DNA of 64,000 bases. Source: Ehrlichia sp052043515 (GTDB lineage Bacteria > Pseudomonadota > Alphaproteobacteria > Rickettsiales > Anaplasmataceae). Shown in pieces: positions 19,497 to 29,643 of this stretch; the stretch's first letter is position 1, and every line of letters begins with the position of its first letter. Both the position numbers and the translations under genes were made by a program. Where the stretch lies: the NCBI GenBank assembly GCA_052043515.1, contig JBQEQX010000001.1, forward strand, positions 310,001 through 374,000. Direction: 5' to 3'. The notes under the pieces are model-generated. The model was not told the DNA's origin. It was given only the letters and a program-made list of their open reading frames with translations, and did no database searches.

Positions 19497-20894
19497 TCAA
19501 TAGCGCTTTTTTATGGCGGATCCCAAAGATTTTTTAAAGAAATCACGCTGACTCGTTTTATCCATTCTACTATACACCCCATGTAACTCTTCAGCTAATT
19601 TACTCAAGCATATATCTTTTATCCCACTAACACGTTTGAGTTTACTTAACTTGCATAACAGATTTGTCTTTACATGATTGACAGCGCAATACGTATTACG
19701 GCATATATAGTCAAATCTATGCATGACAACATGTGGCAATTCATTTAAAATACCTTCAAACTTTTTCATGAAGCCTGTATCATGTCCTTTTACATTTTCT
19801 AATCTTTCAATATTTTCACGTACAAGTGTTTCATGCATTGTGCCTAACAGAATTTGTAACCTATTATTAATATCGATATTAATTTTTTCACTTGCCGAAT
19901 CAACAAACTTATACTTAACATCAACTCTCTCACTTTGTCGATCTACACATGTCATTGGTTCAGAAGAACTAATTCTAATGTCATCTTGCCCTGATACTTG
20001 GTTACTTAGATCAAATTCACTAAATAAATCCAGTGAGCTATGTGATCTTAGCAATCGTTCTGTACTATCACAGCTTTGCAATATTTGATCCAAACTTTGA
20101 AACGAATTAAATCTTCTATAACTTTCTACGGCATTCTCTTCTGTTTGAGAAGAAGGCAATAGATTTCTAGGCGTAAGCACATTTAATTTCGCTCCAATGG
20201 TACTAAATATATCATTCGATCTACGAACTCGTTGTTCTCCTTCCTCATCATCATCTGCATCAGCACTACTTGCCATAGTACCATGAACATCACTTTGACC
20301 ACATCCATCATAACAAGTTCTAAGGTCAGAGCTATTTATAGTCACAGATTTACGATGCTTTCCTGAAGGATTTGCTACAGTAAATAGAGGTACTAGTAAT
20401 GAACATTGTATAGGCAACTCTCCAACTACATATAAACTAATACCATTATAAAATTGGAGATTAATTTTCATCATGTTAAAAGCCACTCGCGCATTTACCT
20501 GAGAAAGAATCTCCCGGTTTTTTATAAACTTTTTACTTAACACAGTATTTTTACTAATTATCGTGCTGGAATTATACTTAAAACAACCAACAGCAAATTG
20601 TTTTCTTTCACTAAGTATATTCCTAGCAATAAGAACACTACCAGCTTCTGAAATTTCAGATACAGCTTCTTCCATGATATCGTAAGCAAATTTATAGCAC
20701 CCATCTACCTCACACAACACTAAACCATTAACAACAGAACTTTCCGACGATTCCACACCTGGAACGGTATCTCTTCCAGACACATGACTGCTGACTCCAT
20801 ACATTATTTCCTTATAAATACCATTGATAGCTCTTATATCATTCAACAGTGACACATAATTGGACTTAATAGAATTAATAAATCCAATTGACAC
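19497..20894 (-). CDS. third fragment of the ~1,160-residue protein
   Basis: A 465-codon frame with a helical first half containing MMKINLQFYNGISLYV (shared with the gene at 14.9-15.2 kb). An acidic Asp/Glu linker (SADADDDEEGEQRVRRSND), a Ser-rich stretch and a helical end follow. It joins the previous fragment by removal of one base from the T6 run at 20972-20977, giving ILKIQEFLSDGVYCVLEKSQ. No catalytic residues recognised. Confidence 0.65.
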   Translation of the reverse strand: MSIGFINSIKSNYVSLLNDIRAINGIYKEIMYGVSSHVSGRDTVPGVESSESSVVNGLVLCEVDGCYKFAYDIMEEAVSEISEAGSVLIARNILSERKQFAVGCFKYNSSTIISKNTVLSKKFIKNREILSQVNARVAFNMMKINLQFYNGISLYVVGELPIQCSLLVPLFTVANPSGKHRKSVTINSSDLRTCYDGCGQSDVHGTMASSADADDDEEGEQRVRRSNDIFSTIGAKLNVLTPRNLLPSSQTEENAVESYRRFNSFQSLDQILQSCDSTERLLRSHSSLDLFSEFDLSNQVSGQDDIRISSSEPMTCVDRQSERVDVKYKFVDSASEKINIDINNRLQILLGTMHETLVRENIERLENVKGHDTGFMKKFEGILNELPHVVMHRFDYICRNTYCAVNHVKTNLLCKLSKLKRVSGIKDICLSKLAEELHGVYSRMDKTSQRDFFKKSLGSAIKKRY

Positions 20895-20952
20895 GCTAAT
20901 AAAAAGAGAAATTTCTCTTTCTTGTGATTTTTCCAGTACACAGTAAACACCA

Positions 20953-21597
20953 TCAGAAAGAAATTCTTGAATTTTTTAAAATAGCAAAATCAGTAGTAGC
21001 AATACTAGCAAAAATACTTCTTAAATTAACAAGATTGCCTTCTTCTACTTTGCTAGTAGAACTTTCCACATCTGTAATTTCTTTGAGATTACAAGCTACA
21101 ACAAAATTATATATAGAAGTATAAGTAATTACCTTTATCAGTAATATTACATTATAAACATGTTGATTAGTAGAACCTGTTCGTTGGGTTTCATCCATAA
21201 CAGAACAATCATAAATACTTCTATAATCTTTTTCCATTTCTTGTATAAATTGATAAAAAATTAAACTTTGGCTCGTATTAATAACACAAGCACCATCCGA
21301 CTCTTTAGAAGTTTCTTTCATTCCCACACGACTAATAATCTTATCGGCATTTTTTTTAAATTGTTTTATAACATTAATAGCAGCAGAAAGATTTTTTGCT
21401 GCATTAGAAATGATATATACAATAAGGTCATTATAGCTGCTATGATCTATATCAATAATTTTCCTAGTATCGCCATTCAATCCGCAAAGCACCATATCAA
21501 AATGGTCAACAGTAGGACTGATATGTCTAGTGTTTAGTTGTTTTATAAAATTAATAAACATTTGCTTTTTTTGAATCAAAAACACTGGTAGTGTCAC
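20953..21597 (-). CDS. second fragment of the ~1,160-residue protein
   Basis: Helical segment (INFIKQLNTRHISPTVDHFD to AILKN). Its upstream end overlaps the N-terminal fragment at a T7 run, 21566-21572; one base fewer gives SVFDSKKQMFINFIKQ. No recognised domain. Confidence 0.62.
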   Translation of the reverse strand: MTLPVFLIQKKQMFINFIKQLNTRHISPTVDHFDMVLCGLNGDTRKIIDIDHSSYNDLIVYIISNAAKNLSAAINVIKQFKKNADKIISRVGMKETSKESDGACVINTSQSLIFYQFIQEMEKDYRSIYDCSVMDETQRTGSTNQHVYNVILLIKVITYTSIYNFVVACNLKEITDVESSTSKVEEGNLVNLRSIFASIATTDFAILKNSRISF

Positions 21598-22465
21598 AAA
21601 TACCTACGTGAGATAAAGCATTACTAGATGTAGCACTAGTATTCCCACTGGTACACATTTCACCAACTTCCGCATCACATTTTACTTCTGAAGCTCTAAT
21701 TTTTTCACTAGTTACAGGATTATTTGATCGTCCATTACCTACAGACTTTTTACCTACAGACTTTTGAGTAACGTAATCATTATGAACTGATTTACTTGCG
21801 AGATCACTTAAAGAAACACTGAAACCAACACTGGAATTGCCAACATGCGCTTCAGATTTAGCAGTTTTTCCACGCACATACACATCTGGTCGCGAAATAG
21901 TATTTTCTTTTTTTCCTGAACTTGTATCTACACTACGTCTTGAATCACTAGAACTAATACTTGAAAAACCATTACGCGTAGTACAATTTACCGTTTCTGC
22001 ATTTTGATCTTTTGCAACAACATGACCACTTATTAAGGCGCCAGAATGGCTACTGGAATTAGAAGCTAAAGGTTTATCTGGTTGCAAAGAAGAATCATCC
22101 ACAGCACTTTTATACAAAGATTCACTATGCTCATCGTCATGCACATCATTAAAAGGATTGGTACAATTACTTGAATTACCAAGAGGTCGTGTTTCTCCTT
22201 TAACATACGCTTCTCCATCTAACGACAACCGTAACCCAGTTACATCACCTTCCGTTGCCATTACCTTACGTGCTGCTTCACCAACTTCATCTTCACGACT
22301 TACAGTCTGTGCTTTACCTAACAAGCTTTGTCTGCCTCTTAGTGCAATAGCGTGATTACGCGACCGTCTTTTTAAATTCAAATAAAAATACAGTGCACCA
22401 CAACATAAAAGTGATACAAACAATACTACTATTCCTACAATAGCAATTAAAATATCTTGTTTCAT
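21551..22465 (-). CDS. N-terminal fragment of the ~1,160-residue protein: membrane anchor and Ser-rich stalk
   Basis: From the ATG at 22465 (AAGG ten bases upstream) the protein begins MKQDILIAIVGIVVLFV, one membrane helix ending in a basic KRRSRN stop-transfer. About 270 residues of low-complexity Ser/Asn/Asp-rich sequence follow, which looks like an extended stalk. Earlier in-frame starts reach 22522. Its architecture parallels the gene at 15.3-18.8 kb (helix, stalk, helical modules), although sequence similarity is weak. Confidence 0.65.
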   Translation of the reverse strand: MKQDILIAIVGIVVLFVSLLCCGALYFYLNLKRRSRNHAIALRGRQSLLGKAQTVSREDEVGEAARKVMATEGDVTGLRLSLDGEAYVKGETRPLGNSSNCTNPFNDVHDDEHSESLYKSAVDDSSLQPDKPLASNSSSHSGALISGHVVAKDQNAETVNCTTRNGFSSISSSDSRRSVDTSSGKKENTISRPDVYVRGKTAKSEAHVGNSSVGFSVSLSDLASKSVHNDYVTQKSVGKKSVGNGRSNNPVTSEKIRASEVKCDAEVGEMCTSGNTSATSSNALSHVGICDTTSVFDSKKANVY

Positions 22466-22522
22466 ATTTAACAATCCTTCCTTTATACTATAATTAGCAC
22501 ACACCATATTATCTTCTATCAT

Positions 22523-23330
22523 AAATATAATACCGTCATATCCCGAACAGTATATTTCTGATAAATTCTTAAATTTTATATTTATTGATTAATAGAAAAT
22601 TATATTTTTCTTAAGGTATATACTAAAGTTATTAATATGTATTATATAAAACAAAAAAATAATCCTTGTAAAGAAAAAAATATATGAAATATCCAATAGT
22701 TTATATGGATATTTTAATATACAACTTACCTAACTAACATAATTAAGAACTCACATTTATCACATATATTTTGACACATATTTTACATATTAATGTGCAT
22801 TGATACATCCTATACGTTGTACTATTGAGCACACTTAATACTTATGAATATATATTCATTAAGCACTTAAATTAAGTAATTACTTTGACTTGTTTATAAC
22901 TCTAAAGATTTATTTGTTACACCTAATATGATGTAGTAAATTCTTAAAATTTACCATGATATAACACACTATTCAGTAGAAAACTGATAAAAAAGACCAC
23001 ATTTTTTGGTAATACTGATTTAAACGTAGACTGCGTATACTTATACAATCAGATAATTAATATAGTAAACGTGCACATAACATTACGTCTTTAACTTCAA
23101 CAGTTTCACATAATCACACAAATTATAAAGTTTTACATACTTATATACAACAACCCGCATACGAACCAGCACAAAAGATTGTCAATCCCATATATATAAC
23201 ACCATGAAAACTAACACATGACCATCCAACTCAGTTCCAACTCAACATTTCTTTTGAACAAGAATATACTTAAATTATTAAGATATTAATTCATGCAATA
23301 TCGTGTGAGCTTCACTCAGTGAATTATCAA
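22523..23330. other. long AT-rich spacer
   Basis: About 800 bases with no convincing gene on either strand. Very AT-rich near 22,560-22,720. Confidence 0.35.
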
Positions 23331-24020
23331 TCACCTTTGTTGTTGTGATACGCTACCTTTAGCATCATAAATCATAATCTTACGGTCAACTTCACTCATA
23401 ATACTACGAACATTCATTGTATAAGACTCAATAACTTGCCTTTCTTCACTTACATCAAATACACTATAGATAAAATTTAGTAACTGCTGCCCCATTGCAT
23501 TTAATAACTGACAATTAAAGCTCGCACATTTAATATCTTCACTACCTACTGCTTTGTCTTTTACTACCTCATCACGGAGACAATCACTCAGCTTACACTC
23601 TATTCTTCCATAATGGAAACGCATTTTATCAACTGCTTCATCCATATTTTTCACTAAACTCTCGCTAATTTCTTCCTTCGAAATATACACTTCCATAATG
23701 CTGCACAATATAAGTTCATAATTTCGTAAGGCAGACAATTGAAATTTTAGGTCTTGCATTAATGCTTGCATATTATATACAGCTCTCAACTCATAAGGGA
23801 GCCACTCCATAGTCGAACTTAAATAATTTCTATCCAACACTGCACACCTTTCTAACGTAGTCTTAGTCACAGCAGTACTCGGTCGTGATTCGAGTCGTTC
23901 ATACGATTTTACATGTAGCTTGGATTCACATAGCTTTTTCACTGCATAATACAACGCAATAGCTAATAACATAAGAAGAGCCACAACTGCTACTATAGCT
24001 ACAACACCACCAGCCGACAT
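23331..24020 (-). CDS. membrane-anchored helical protein of unknown function
   Basis: From the ATG at 24020, with GAGGTGG eight bases upstream, it starts MSAGGVVAIVAVVALLMLLA, a single N-terminal membrane helix, then a KKLCESK basic boundary. About 190 residues of helical sequence follow (residues ~60-220), including FQLSALRNYELILCSIMEVY and the end MNVRSIMSEVDRKIMI. It is the first of a minus-strand array of proteins with this plan. The gene appears intact. Function unknown. Confidence 0.72.
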   Translation of the reverse strand: MSAGGVVAIVAVVALLMLLAIALYYAVKKLCESKLHVKSYERLESRPSTAVTKTTLERCAVLDRNYLSSTMEWLPYELRAVYNMQALMQDLKFQLSALRNYELILCSIMEVYISKEEISESLVKNMDEAVDKMRFHYGRIECKLSDCLRDEVVKDKAVGSEDIKCASFNCQLLNAMGQQLLNFIYSVFDVSEERQVIESYTMNVRSIMSEVDRKIMIYDAKGSVSQQQR

Positions 24021-24344
24021 AATATTCACCACCTCACAAACAAAATTTAAGTACTACACTACTGTCTAAGGATATATGGATAATTTACCACAATTACCAC
24101 AACCTTGTACTTGTAAAGAATGTCTCCTCTACACCAGATCATACACCTTAACTATTAAAATTTTCTGTATAAAACATTTCGGTGATTAACAAACCAACCT
24201 TACACTTATTTCAAATGATAATCTTTAGATATAAAACAACATATATAACGATCGGTTAACTCGGAAAAGTCCAGGAACTAAAAAAACACTCTATCTCAGG
24301 CGCAATTACTTACTCGACAGGAAATAGAATAACGACACCTTCCA

Positions 24345-24630
24345 CTAACACAAGTCGCATTCACACAAGTTAATAATAGCTACACGAACCACAGCTCCAA
24401 TATTTCCACGCCACCATTGTGCATTAGCATACCAATACAATTCCAATGCATCGTTTTTTCTAACCCTTGCATCATCAGCTTCAATTTTTCGCATCCAGTA
24501 CTAAATACCTCCGACATCCCAAGTTATCTGTCACCTATATCAACTCGGCAGATCATAACTCTCTAAAAAAGCCAACGCCACAATGACTACCAATACTACC
24601 CATAACACACACCTCACTTAATATATTCAT
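24345..24630 (-). pseudogene. decayed small membrane/exported protein gene
   Basis: A start (MNILSEVCVM) lies at 24630. The frame that follows the second ATG is soon lost; one base off, it encodes VVLVVIVALAFLESYDLP, a membrane helix or signal peptide. Further down, in the same frame as the helix but after stops, it reads MRKIEADDARVRKNDALELY and ends NLCECDLC. Several lesions are needed to join these. The end resembles the tail of the gene at 26.2 kb. I call it a relic on the strength of the leader it shares with its neighbours. Confidence 0.4.
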
Positions 24631-24720
24631 ATAACTACTTTACAAGTATACACAAATTATCTGACAATATCTACTACAATAATGTTACAGTAAAACATTC
24701 CCTTACAGATATATACGTTT

Positions 24721-25446
24721 TCATTTAGACGTACGCCCCATCCCTGCCACTACACTCTCAACTTTAGCATTTAACAATTCTATACTTAATTGGACAGACG
24801 AGGAATAATTAAACAAATCATCTCTTAAAACTTTCGTACAAGCAGCTTGGCTAGTAGTATATTTTTCTAAATCCGTCACTGCATCTTTAAGTTTTACAAT
24901 GTCAACCCATTCTTGTTCTAGGCAGCATAACCTATAAGCACAGTTTTGTAGTAATGTTTCCATACTTTCTAGCACTTGCGGCAGTGGGTCTTTCATTTTT
25001 CGTATTTTTTGCACCGCTTGCACTTCTTGTACCACTTGTGCTGCTTGCGCTTCTTGTGCTACTTGCGCCGCCCGTGCTTCTAGTGCTGCTTGCACTTCTT
25101 GTACTGCTTGTACCACTTGTGCTGCTTGCGCCTCTAGTTCTGCTTGCGCTTCTTGTGCTACTTGCGCCGCTCGTGCTTCTAGTTCTGCTTGCGCTTCTTG
25201 TGCTACTTGCGCCGCTCGTGCTTCTAGTGCTGCTTGCGCTTCTTGTGCTACTTGCGCCACTCGTGCTTCTAGTGCTGCTCGTGCTTTCAGTGCTGCTTGT
25301 GCTTCTAGTGCTGCTTGCGCTTCTTGCAATCCTCGTACTTTTTCTCGTCTGCTACCACAGAGACTATAACAAAGTAGGAGTAGTAAAATTAATAACATAA
25401 CAAGCAACACCAAAGCTAGTACTCCCAGAAAAACGTAACCATCCAT
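24721..25446 (-). CDS. membrane-anchored Ala/Gln/Glu-rich coiled-coil repeat protein
   Basis: From the ATG at 25446 it encodes MDGYVFLGVLALVLLVML, a membrane helix, then CSRREKVRGLQ-type basic residues. About 105 residues of tandem AALEARAAQVAQEAQ units follow, predicted as a continuous coiled coil. A C-terminal helical part (residues ~155-241) contains TLLQNCAYRLCCLEQEWVD. The start is preferred over the GTG nine bases earlier because the same AAGGGTGTGTGTT leader precedes other genes here. The structure suggests a rigid rod tethered to the membrane. Confidence 0.75.
   Translation of the reverse strand: MDGYVFLGVLALVLLVMLLILLLLLCYSLCGSRREKVRGLQEAQAALEAQAALKARAALEARVAQVAQEAQAALEARAAQVAQEAQAELEARAAQVAQEAQAELEAQAAQVVQAVQEVQAALEARAAQVAQEAQAAQVVQEVQAVQKIRKMKDPLPQVLESMETLLQNCAYRLCCLEQEWVDIVKLKDAVTDLEKYTTSQAACTKVLRDDLFNYSSSVQLSIELLNAKVESVVAGMGRTSK
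24995..25330 (-). repeat. 45-bp (15-residue) tandem repeats coding for a coiled coil
   Basis: About seven imperfect copies of a 45-base unit encode AALEARAAQVAQEAQ variants (E/R, Q/V exchanges). The period is a multiple of three. The opposite strand is also open through this block, which is a by-product of the GCN-rich composition. Confidence 0.8.
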
Positions 25447-25455
25447 AACACACAC

Positions 25456-25760
25456 CCTTACTTTTGTTTATAAAAACTTAATAAATTATATGTAAATCTT
25501 CTAACACACTTTGTTTTGAATAATAATACAGCAAAACACTTACTGTAAAAAGAACATATTTTTGTATAAAAAGTGAACAAAGCATATCCATACAAATCTA
25601 GTAAACCAAAAGATTCAGCACGTTATTATTACTACAACATAATTCAATATGAAGAAACACAGCAACTCCTGTAATACACTGCACTAATGCACACACAATA
25701 ATAATTCAAACCCAGCCTTATTCTAGAAATCCGTATAAGTAGAACATTTACTTATGTTGA
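25456..25760. other. spacer
   Basis: Nothing recognised apart from the leader of the gene ending at 24,721. Confidence 0.3.
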
Positions 25761-26021
25761 CTAATCATTTTTATTCACATAACCACAAATTAGCATTACC
25801 TCACTGAAGTTAATCGTATAAGCATTTATACACAGAAACACTAAAATTCTGGCAGATCTCTTATAAATTCTATTCAAATATATTAATCTTTTTATTTTGA
25901 TAACACTCACAGCATCAACACCTAATAAGGTTTTATTTAGAATAACGTAACAATCAAAAAAATCCTCTTTCTTAGTAGCGTATTTTGAATACAACATTCC
26001 TACATCCAAAATGCGCCACAT
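25761..26021 (-). CDS. possible small protein, unknown
   Basis: An 86-codon frame starting MWRILDVGMLYSKYATKKED, basic in the middle (IKIKRLIYLNRIYKRSAR) with a hydrophobic stretch after it. There is no ribosome-binding site of note and no homologue that I recognise. It may be a fragment of a member of the surrounding family, or chance. Confidence 0.35.
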   Translation of the reverse strand: MWRILDVGMLYSKYATKKEDFFDCYVILNKTLLGVDAVSVIKIKRLIYLNRIYKRSARILVFLCINAYTINFSEVMLICGYVNKND

Positions 26022-26245
26022 CTAACTCTTGTTACATCTGTACAGTAACATTGCACTGGTCTTGTCCTAAAAGAACAACCATTTAGAATTATATGTACCA
26101 CTATATGAATAGACATTGTCAACTTTAGTATTTACACACATATTTCTCACGCACACAACCATAACTCCCTATAATACATAAAACACCTCAACTCCGGCAT
26201 GCGATATCTCTAAATCCACATGCACAGCATTCCTACTGAATAAAT

Positions 26246-26542
26246 TCATGATGTGAACCACGCAATTGTCCACACATCGCCATAAATCTGCTTTGCACAC
26301 TGTAATGCATCATCTGTGGCACCATTTAGTTGTCCAATTTGATATTCACTAGATACACACTCTTGTTCTATACAGTTAACAACACCACTAAGTTTAGAGC
26401 AGCTACATCCATGCCAGTTCTTGGTATATTATTTATCAAATAGGGTACTCAACTCTGCAGTAAGCACCGCAATAGGCATCACCAAGAATACAAATACTAC
26501 AACAAAAAAGCTACTGCTCACAACACACACCTGATTACTCAT
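26246..26542 (-). pseudogene. small exported Cys-containing protein with an in-frame stop
   Basis: From the ATG at 26542 one frame reads MSNQVCVVSSSFFVVVFVFL followed by VMPIAVLTAEL, a clear signal peptide with an Ala-type cleavage site. It then meets TAA at 26429-26431 and continues open in the same frame for about 60 codons (YTKNWHGCSCSKLSGVVNC to IYGDVWTIAWFTS) to a stop at 26246-26248. The mature part has six cysteines. A single base change would remove the TAA. Unlike the homopolymer lesions, this is a substitution, so it may be a genuine pseudogene. Confidence 0.5.
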
Positions 26543-27317
26543 AAAAAACCCCAGCTCGATTATATCCACATTTTTTTGACAAAGTCTATCCTAATAAATA
26601 ATCCATCAAAGCACCTCCTCCATAGAAGGGCAGATTTTTATAGTAATAAAAAAGAACATAAAGCATTTTTTACATAGATCTCTATTTTTATATCTATCTT
26701 ATTGGAAAATTTGATCTCTTCTTGCTATATGATATAGTTCAACACAAAAATGCTGTGGTCCCACCCCCACTTAGTAGCTTACATTGTTACATTCATAATA
26801 ACACCTAATGAGTACCTGAATGGTAAAACTCAATTTTACTCTAAAATTGGAAGTTCATAGATTTATTTATCTGGAAAATATCTTTGAACCAATAGACCAG
26901 AGGAGCTAAATTTACACTATCTATTAATCAACCAATCACCAAAACACACAAGGTCAAAGCACATGTATTAACAACCTCTGCACACAAACAAAAATAATTA
27001 CAAGATGATATAAAAGCTAAAAGAGTAAAGTAATTTATCAAAATCAAAACTTATTATGTAACAAACTTATGTAATAAACAACGTAAAATGTAGTAACATA
27101 TCTCTTATAACTGCAGCAATTTTCTTTTTTTATAAAAATACCATATCTAGGTTATGTTAAAAATAAATGTGTTAGTCTAGGCAAAACAGCATTACACAAT
27201 ACTCCATTATTCATAGGATTCATATTCTATGAATAACAAAACACTATCAAAAAGTGACCTATTCTGATCTCATATAATTAACTTAGGATAAAACAGATGG
27301 ACTATTACATTTTTCTC
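26543..27317. other. spacer, no gene recognised
   Basis: 775 bases, AT-rich. I see no open frame with family features and no structured RNA. Confidence 0.35.
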
Positions 27318-27617
27318 TTATGATTTAGAGATATTATCGTCATGTTCCTTTTGCTCTACCTCTAAAATTGAACTATCTCTCTGTACACACTCGATACTAC
27401 TAGAAGTCTTGCACTCCAGATCATACATTTTTGCACGTATGTATTCCCATTCATATGCGCTGCGTTCTTCTAACTGATTTATACGAGAATTTAAATACAC
27501 TTTTTGATCTTTAAAGGATCTTAAACAATGATACATCTGAAACATCACTAACAGCAACATCATTAACACAATTACTGTAATTACAAGACACAATACTTCA
27601 ATAAACTGACAACCCAT
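27318..27617 (-). CDS. short membrane-anchored coiled-coil protein
   Basis: 99 residues: MGCQFIEVLCLVITVIVLMM and onward is one N-terminal membrane helix. It is followed by a charged heptad-like region (SRINQLEERSAYEWEYIRAK) and an acidic tail ending DDNISKS. Same plan as the neighbouring short proteins at 24.7 and 28.0 kb. A GGAATG-like site precedes the ATG. Function unknown. Confidence 0.68.
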   Translation of the reverse strand: MGCQFIEVLCLVITVIVLMMLLLVMFQMYHCLRSFKDQKVYLNSRINQLEERSAYEWEYIRAKMYDLECKTSSSIECVQRDSSILEVEQKEHDDNISKS

Positions 27618-27858
27618 AATACATTCCTAGTTAATTAATATTATAGAATTCTGAATTCTACAGAAAAAAAGAATATGCAACGTAAACAATACCTTATGTA
27701 GAAATTTACTGCAACACAGACGCAGTACAGTTAGTAATGTTCCTTTACTGTTAGATATACTTTGTAACGTCACTAGCCACAAGTATAGACAATTCACTAC
27801 CCGCAAATCTCTACACAATTTATAGGATATAAAGGTAACAAATTTATTAATTATTCAT

Positions 27859-27891
27859 AAAAAAGGTATGCTACAACCAAATACCTTTTTT
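27859..27891 (-). terminator. Rho-independent-type hairpin
   Basis: A perfect 11-bp stem, AAAAAAGGTAT (27859-27869) and ATACCTTTTTT (27881-27891), with an 11-base loop. Read on the minus strand it ends in a U tract and lies about 140 bases after the stop at 28033. The stem is A/T-flanked with only two G-C pairs, so strength is uncertain; it would work in either direction. Confidence 0.5.
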
Positions 27892-28032
27892 ATTCTCAGG
27901 ATCATTTATACCAACAATTTCTTATATTTCTGTTAACTGTTTTTGACACTTGTTCATTTTAAACTTCTTGTAATAATCATCACCACTACTATCTAACATA
28001 TTGACATTCATCGTAAAATAGTAGCTATGCTT

Positions 28033-28396
28033 TTACTTACTTTCACTACGTACTTTACTGCCTAGCCTAGCTAAATCATGCGTATCATGCAACACTCCAT
28101 CGCTAACAGTCTTTTCAACAACACTTTTTAAAACATTAAATTGCTCTTCTAACTTGGCAACCTCAGCAATACCTTTTTTCAATTCATCAAGTGCATTACT
28201 TACATCAGTATCACTATATTTTAGTAATTCTGTTCTCTTTCTACGTTGCGTACTAAACTTTTTGTCTTGTACAGACAACTTGTTATTATCACATCGAAGT
28301 AATTTACACAGACCATAAACACATGTACTAACGATAATTAGAATCATTAGCAGGACTAAAAAAACTTACTAACACTATACAACTAGGTTCTTTCAT
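28033..28396 (-). CDS. short membrane-anchored coiled-coil protein, frameshifted near the start
   Basis: From the ATG at 28396 (GGTGGTG upstream) the frame reads MKEPSCIVLVSFF and is lost at the A7 run 28358-28364. One added base gives FFLVLLMILIIVSTCVYGLCK, a complete membrane helix. About 85 helical residues follow, with LDELKKGIAEVAKLEEQFNV as a coiled coil. In the unmodified sequence only 28033-28347 is open, starting inside the helix. Confidence 0.62.
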
Positions 28397-29214
28397 TGCA
28401 CACCACCTACTCTACTAAAATTACCTATTTAAACTCTTATAACTTCTTTGGTATTAATATTTTATACTTAAATGTATATACTTAAAATTTATATTAATAA
28501 TCTAGTAATAAAAAATTAATGACTTGTAATTTAAATTTATACGCTACACAATTCTTATGCCACTATACAAAAAAACAGCTTTACACTTCTAGGTGATGAT
28601 ATTCATTTAATTAAAAACTTAATCTATTTTAATATACACATTTAGTTGAAATACAATAAATCTCGAATGCCTAATTGATAAGAAAGTAAAACATTTATTC
28701 TTTCAAAGATATAAGTAATATCAAAATATAACTTACTATACAGTATAAGATCTTTGACAATAAGTTAGCAAAAATATCAATAAAAACATTTTATTAACAT
28801 TAAATGAACTGTTTGATTTAATGTTTATATTGCATCTATAAATGGTTTTTAGTGTACACAATTCTCTAATTTTCTCCTATTTCGCAACACGCATTTCTAC
28901 TACTAACAGTGAAATAAGTTTGATTTTTTCTTATCTACGTAGCTTTCCATACGATATAAGCTACTCGAATACTAATGATAATTATTTACTCTTATTTAAA
29001 GACAGCATTAAAATTCTTTTTTTATATCATTAACAATCAATTTATAGCATACATTCATGGTACTTTTAAATATCACCTTAATATAGATATCAGTTCTATT
29101 ATCTAATTCAGATAGAAATCTAAATTATTAACCTGATACCATAAACAACTTTGAAAAACACAACTAAAAACATTATGGACTAGCTCATATAAAATGTATA
29201 GAATCTGCTAATAA
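28397..29214. other. spacer, no gene recognised
   Basis: About 800 bases of AT-rich sequence; a 63-codon plus-strand frame at 28842 looks like chance. Confidence 0.35.
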
Positions 29215-29643
29215 TCAAGAGCAATACAAAGATACAACTTCACTTTTCCATCTTACTAATATATCAACTATAACACTTGACAGTTTAGCTATATTATCTC
29301 CATTAATGATTAATAGTGTAATGTTAAGCAATAACAACGCTATATGCCAATACAACAATTGCTTATTTCTACGTAGCCAAAAATCAAATAACCTTTCTAA
29401 TAAAGTATTATTAATATTTTTTAATTGATTGACTTTTTTAATTATATTAACTTCTCGTACATTGGTTAACTTTAAATAATCTACAGTATTATCGACAAGA
29501 TAAGAAAAACTCACTTTATATTCTTTGAATTGTATATTTAAATTATCACCAATAATAAATTTTGCAATTTTAGACAATACACCATGAATTTTTCCAAGTT
29601 TTTTTAATTGTTCATTTTTATCTGGCTTTTCCATCTTATCCAT
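29215..29643 (-). CDS. small helical membrane protein, unknown
   Basis: From the ATG at 29643, with TAGGAGA eight bases upstream, it begins MDKMEKPDKNEQLKKLGKIH. A helical region follows, then a C-terminal membrane segment LLYWHIALLLLNITLLIIN (residues ~105-123) and a short amphipathic end. This anchors the C-terminal side, unlike most neighbours. The frame is open 18 codons upstream, without support. Confidence 0.6.
   Translation of the reverse strand: MDKMEKPDKNEQLKKLGKIHGVLSKIAKFIIGDNLNIQFKEYKVSFSYLVDNTVDYLKLTNVREVNIIKKVNQLKNINNTLLERLFDFWLRRNKQLLYWHIALLLLNITLLIINGDNIAKLSSVIVDILVRWKSEVVSLYCS

Noticed and set aside
24954..25400. 148-codon plus-strand frame rich in Leu, Val and Ala
   Set aside because: Antisense to the Ala-rich repeat gene; openness follows from the GCN codon content of the repeats.
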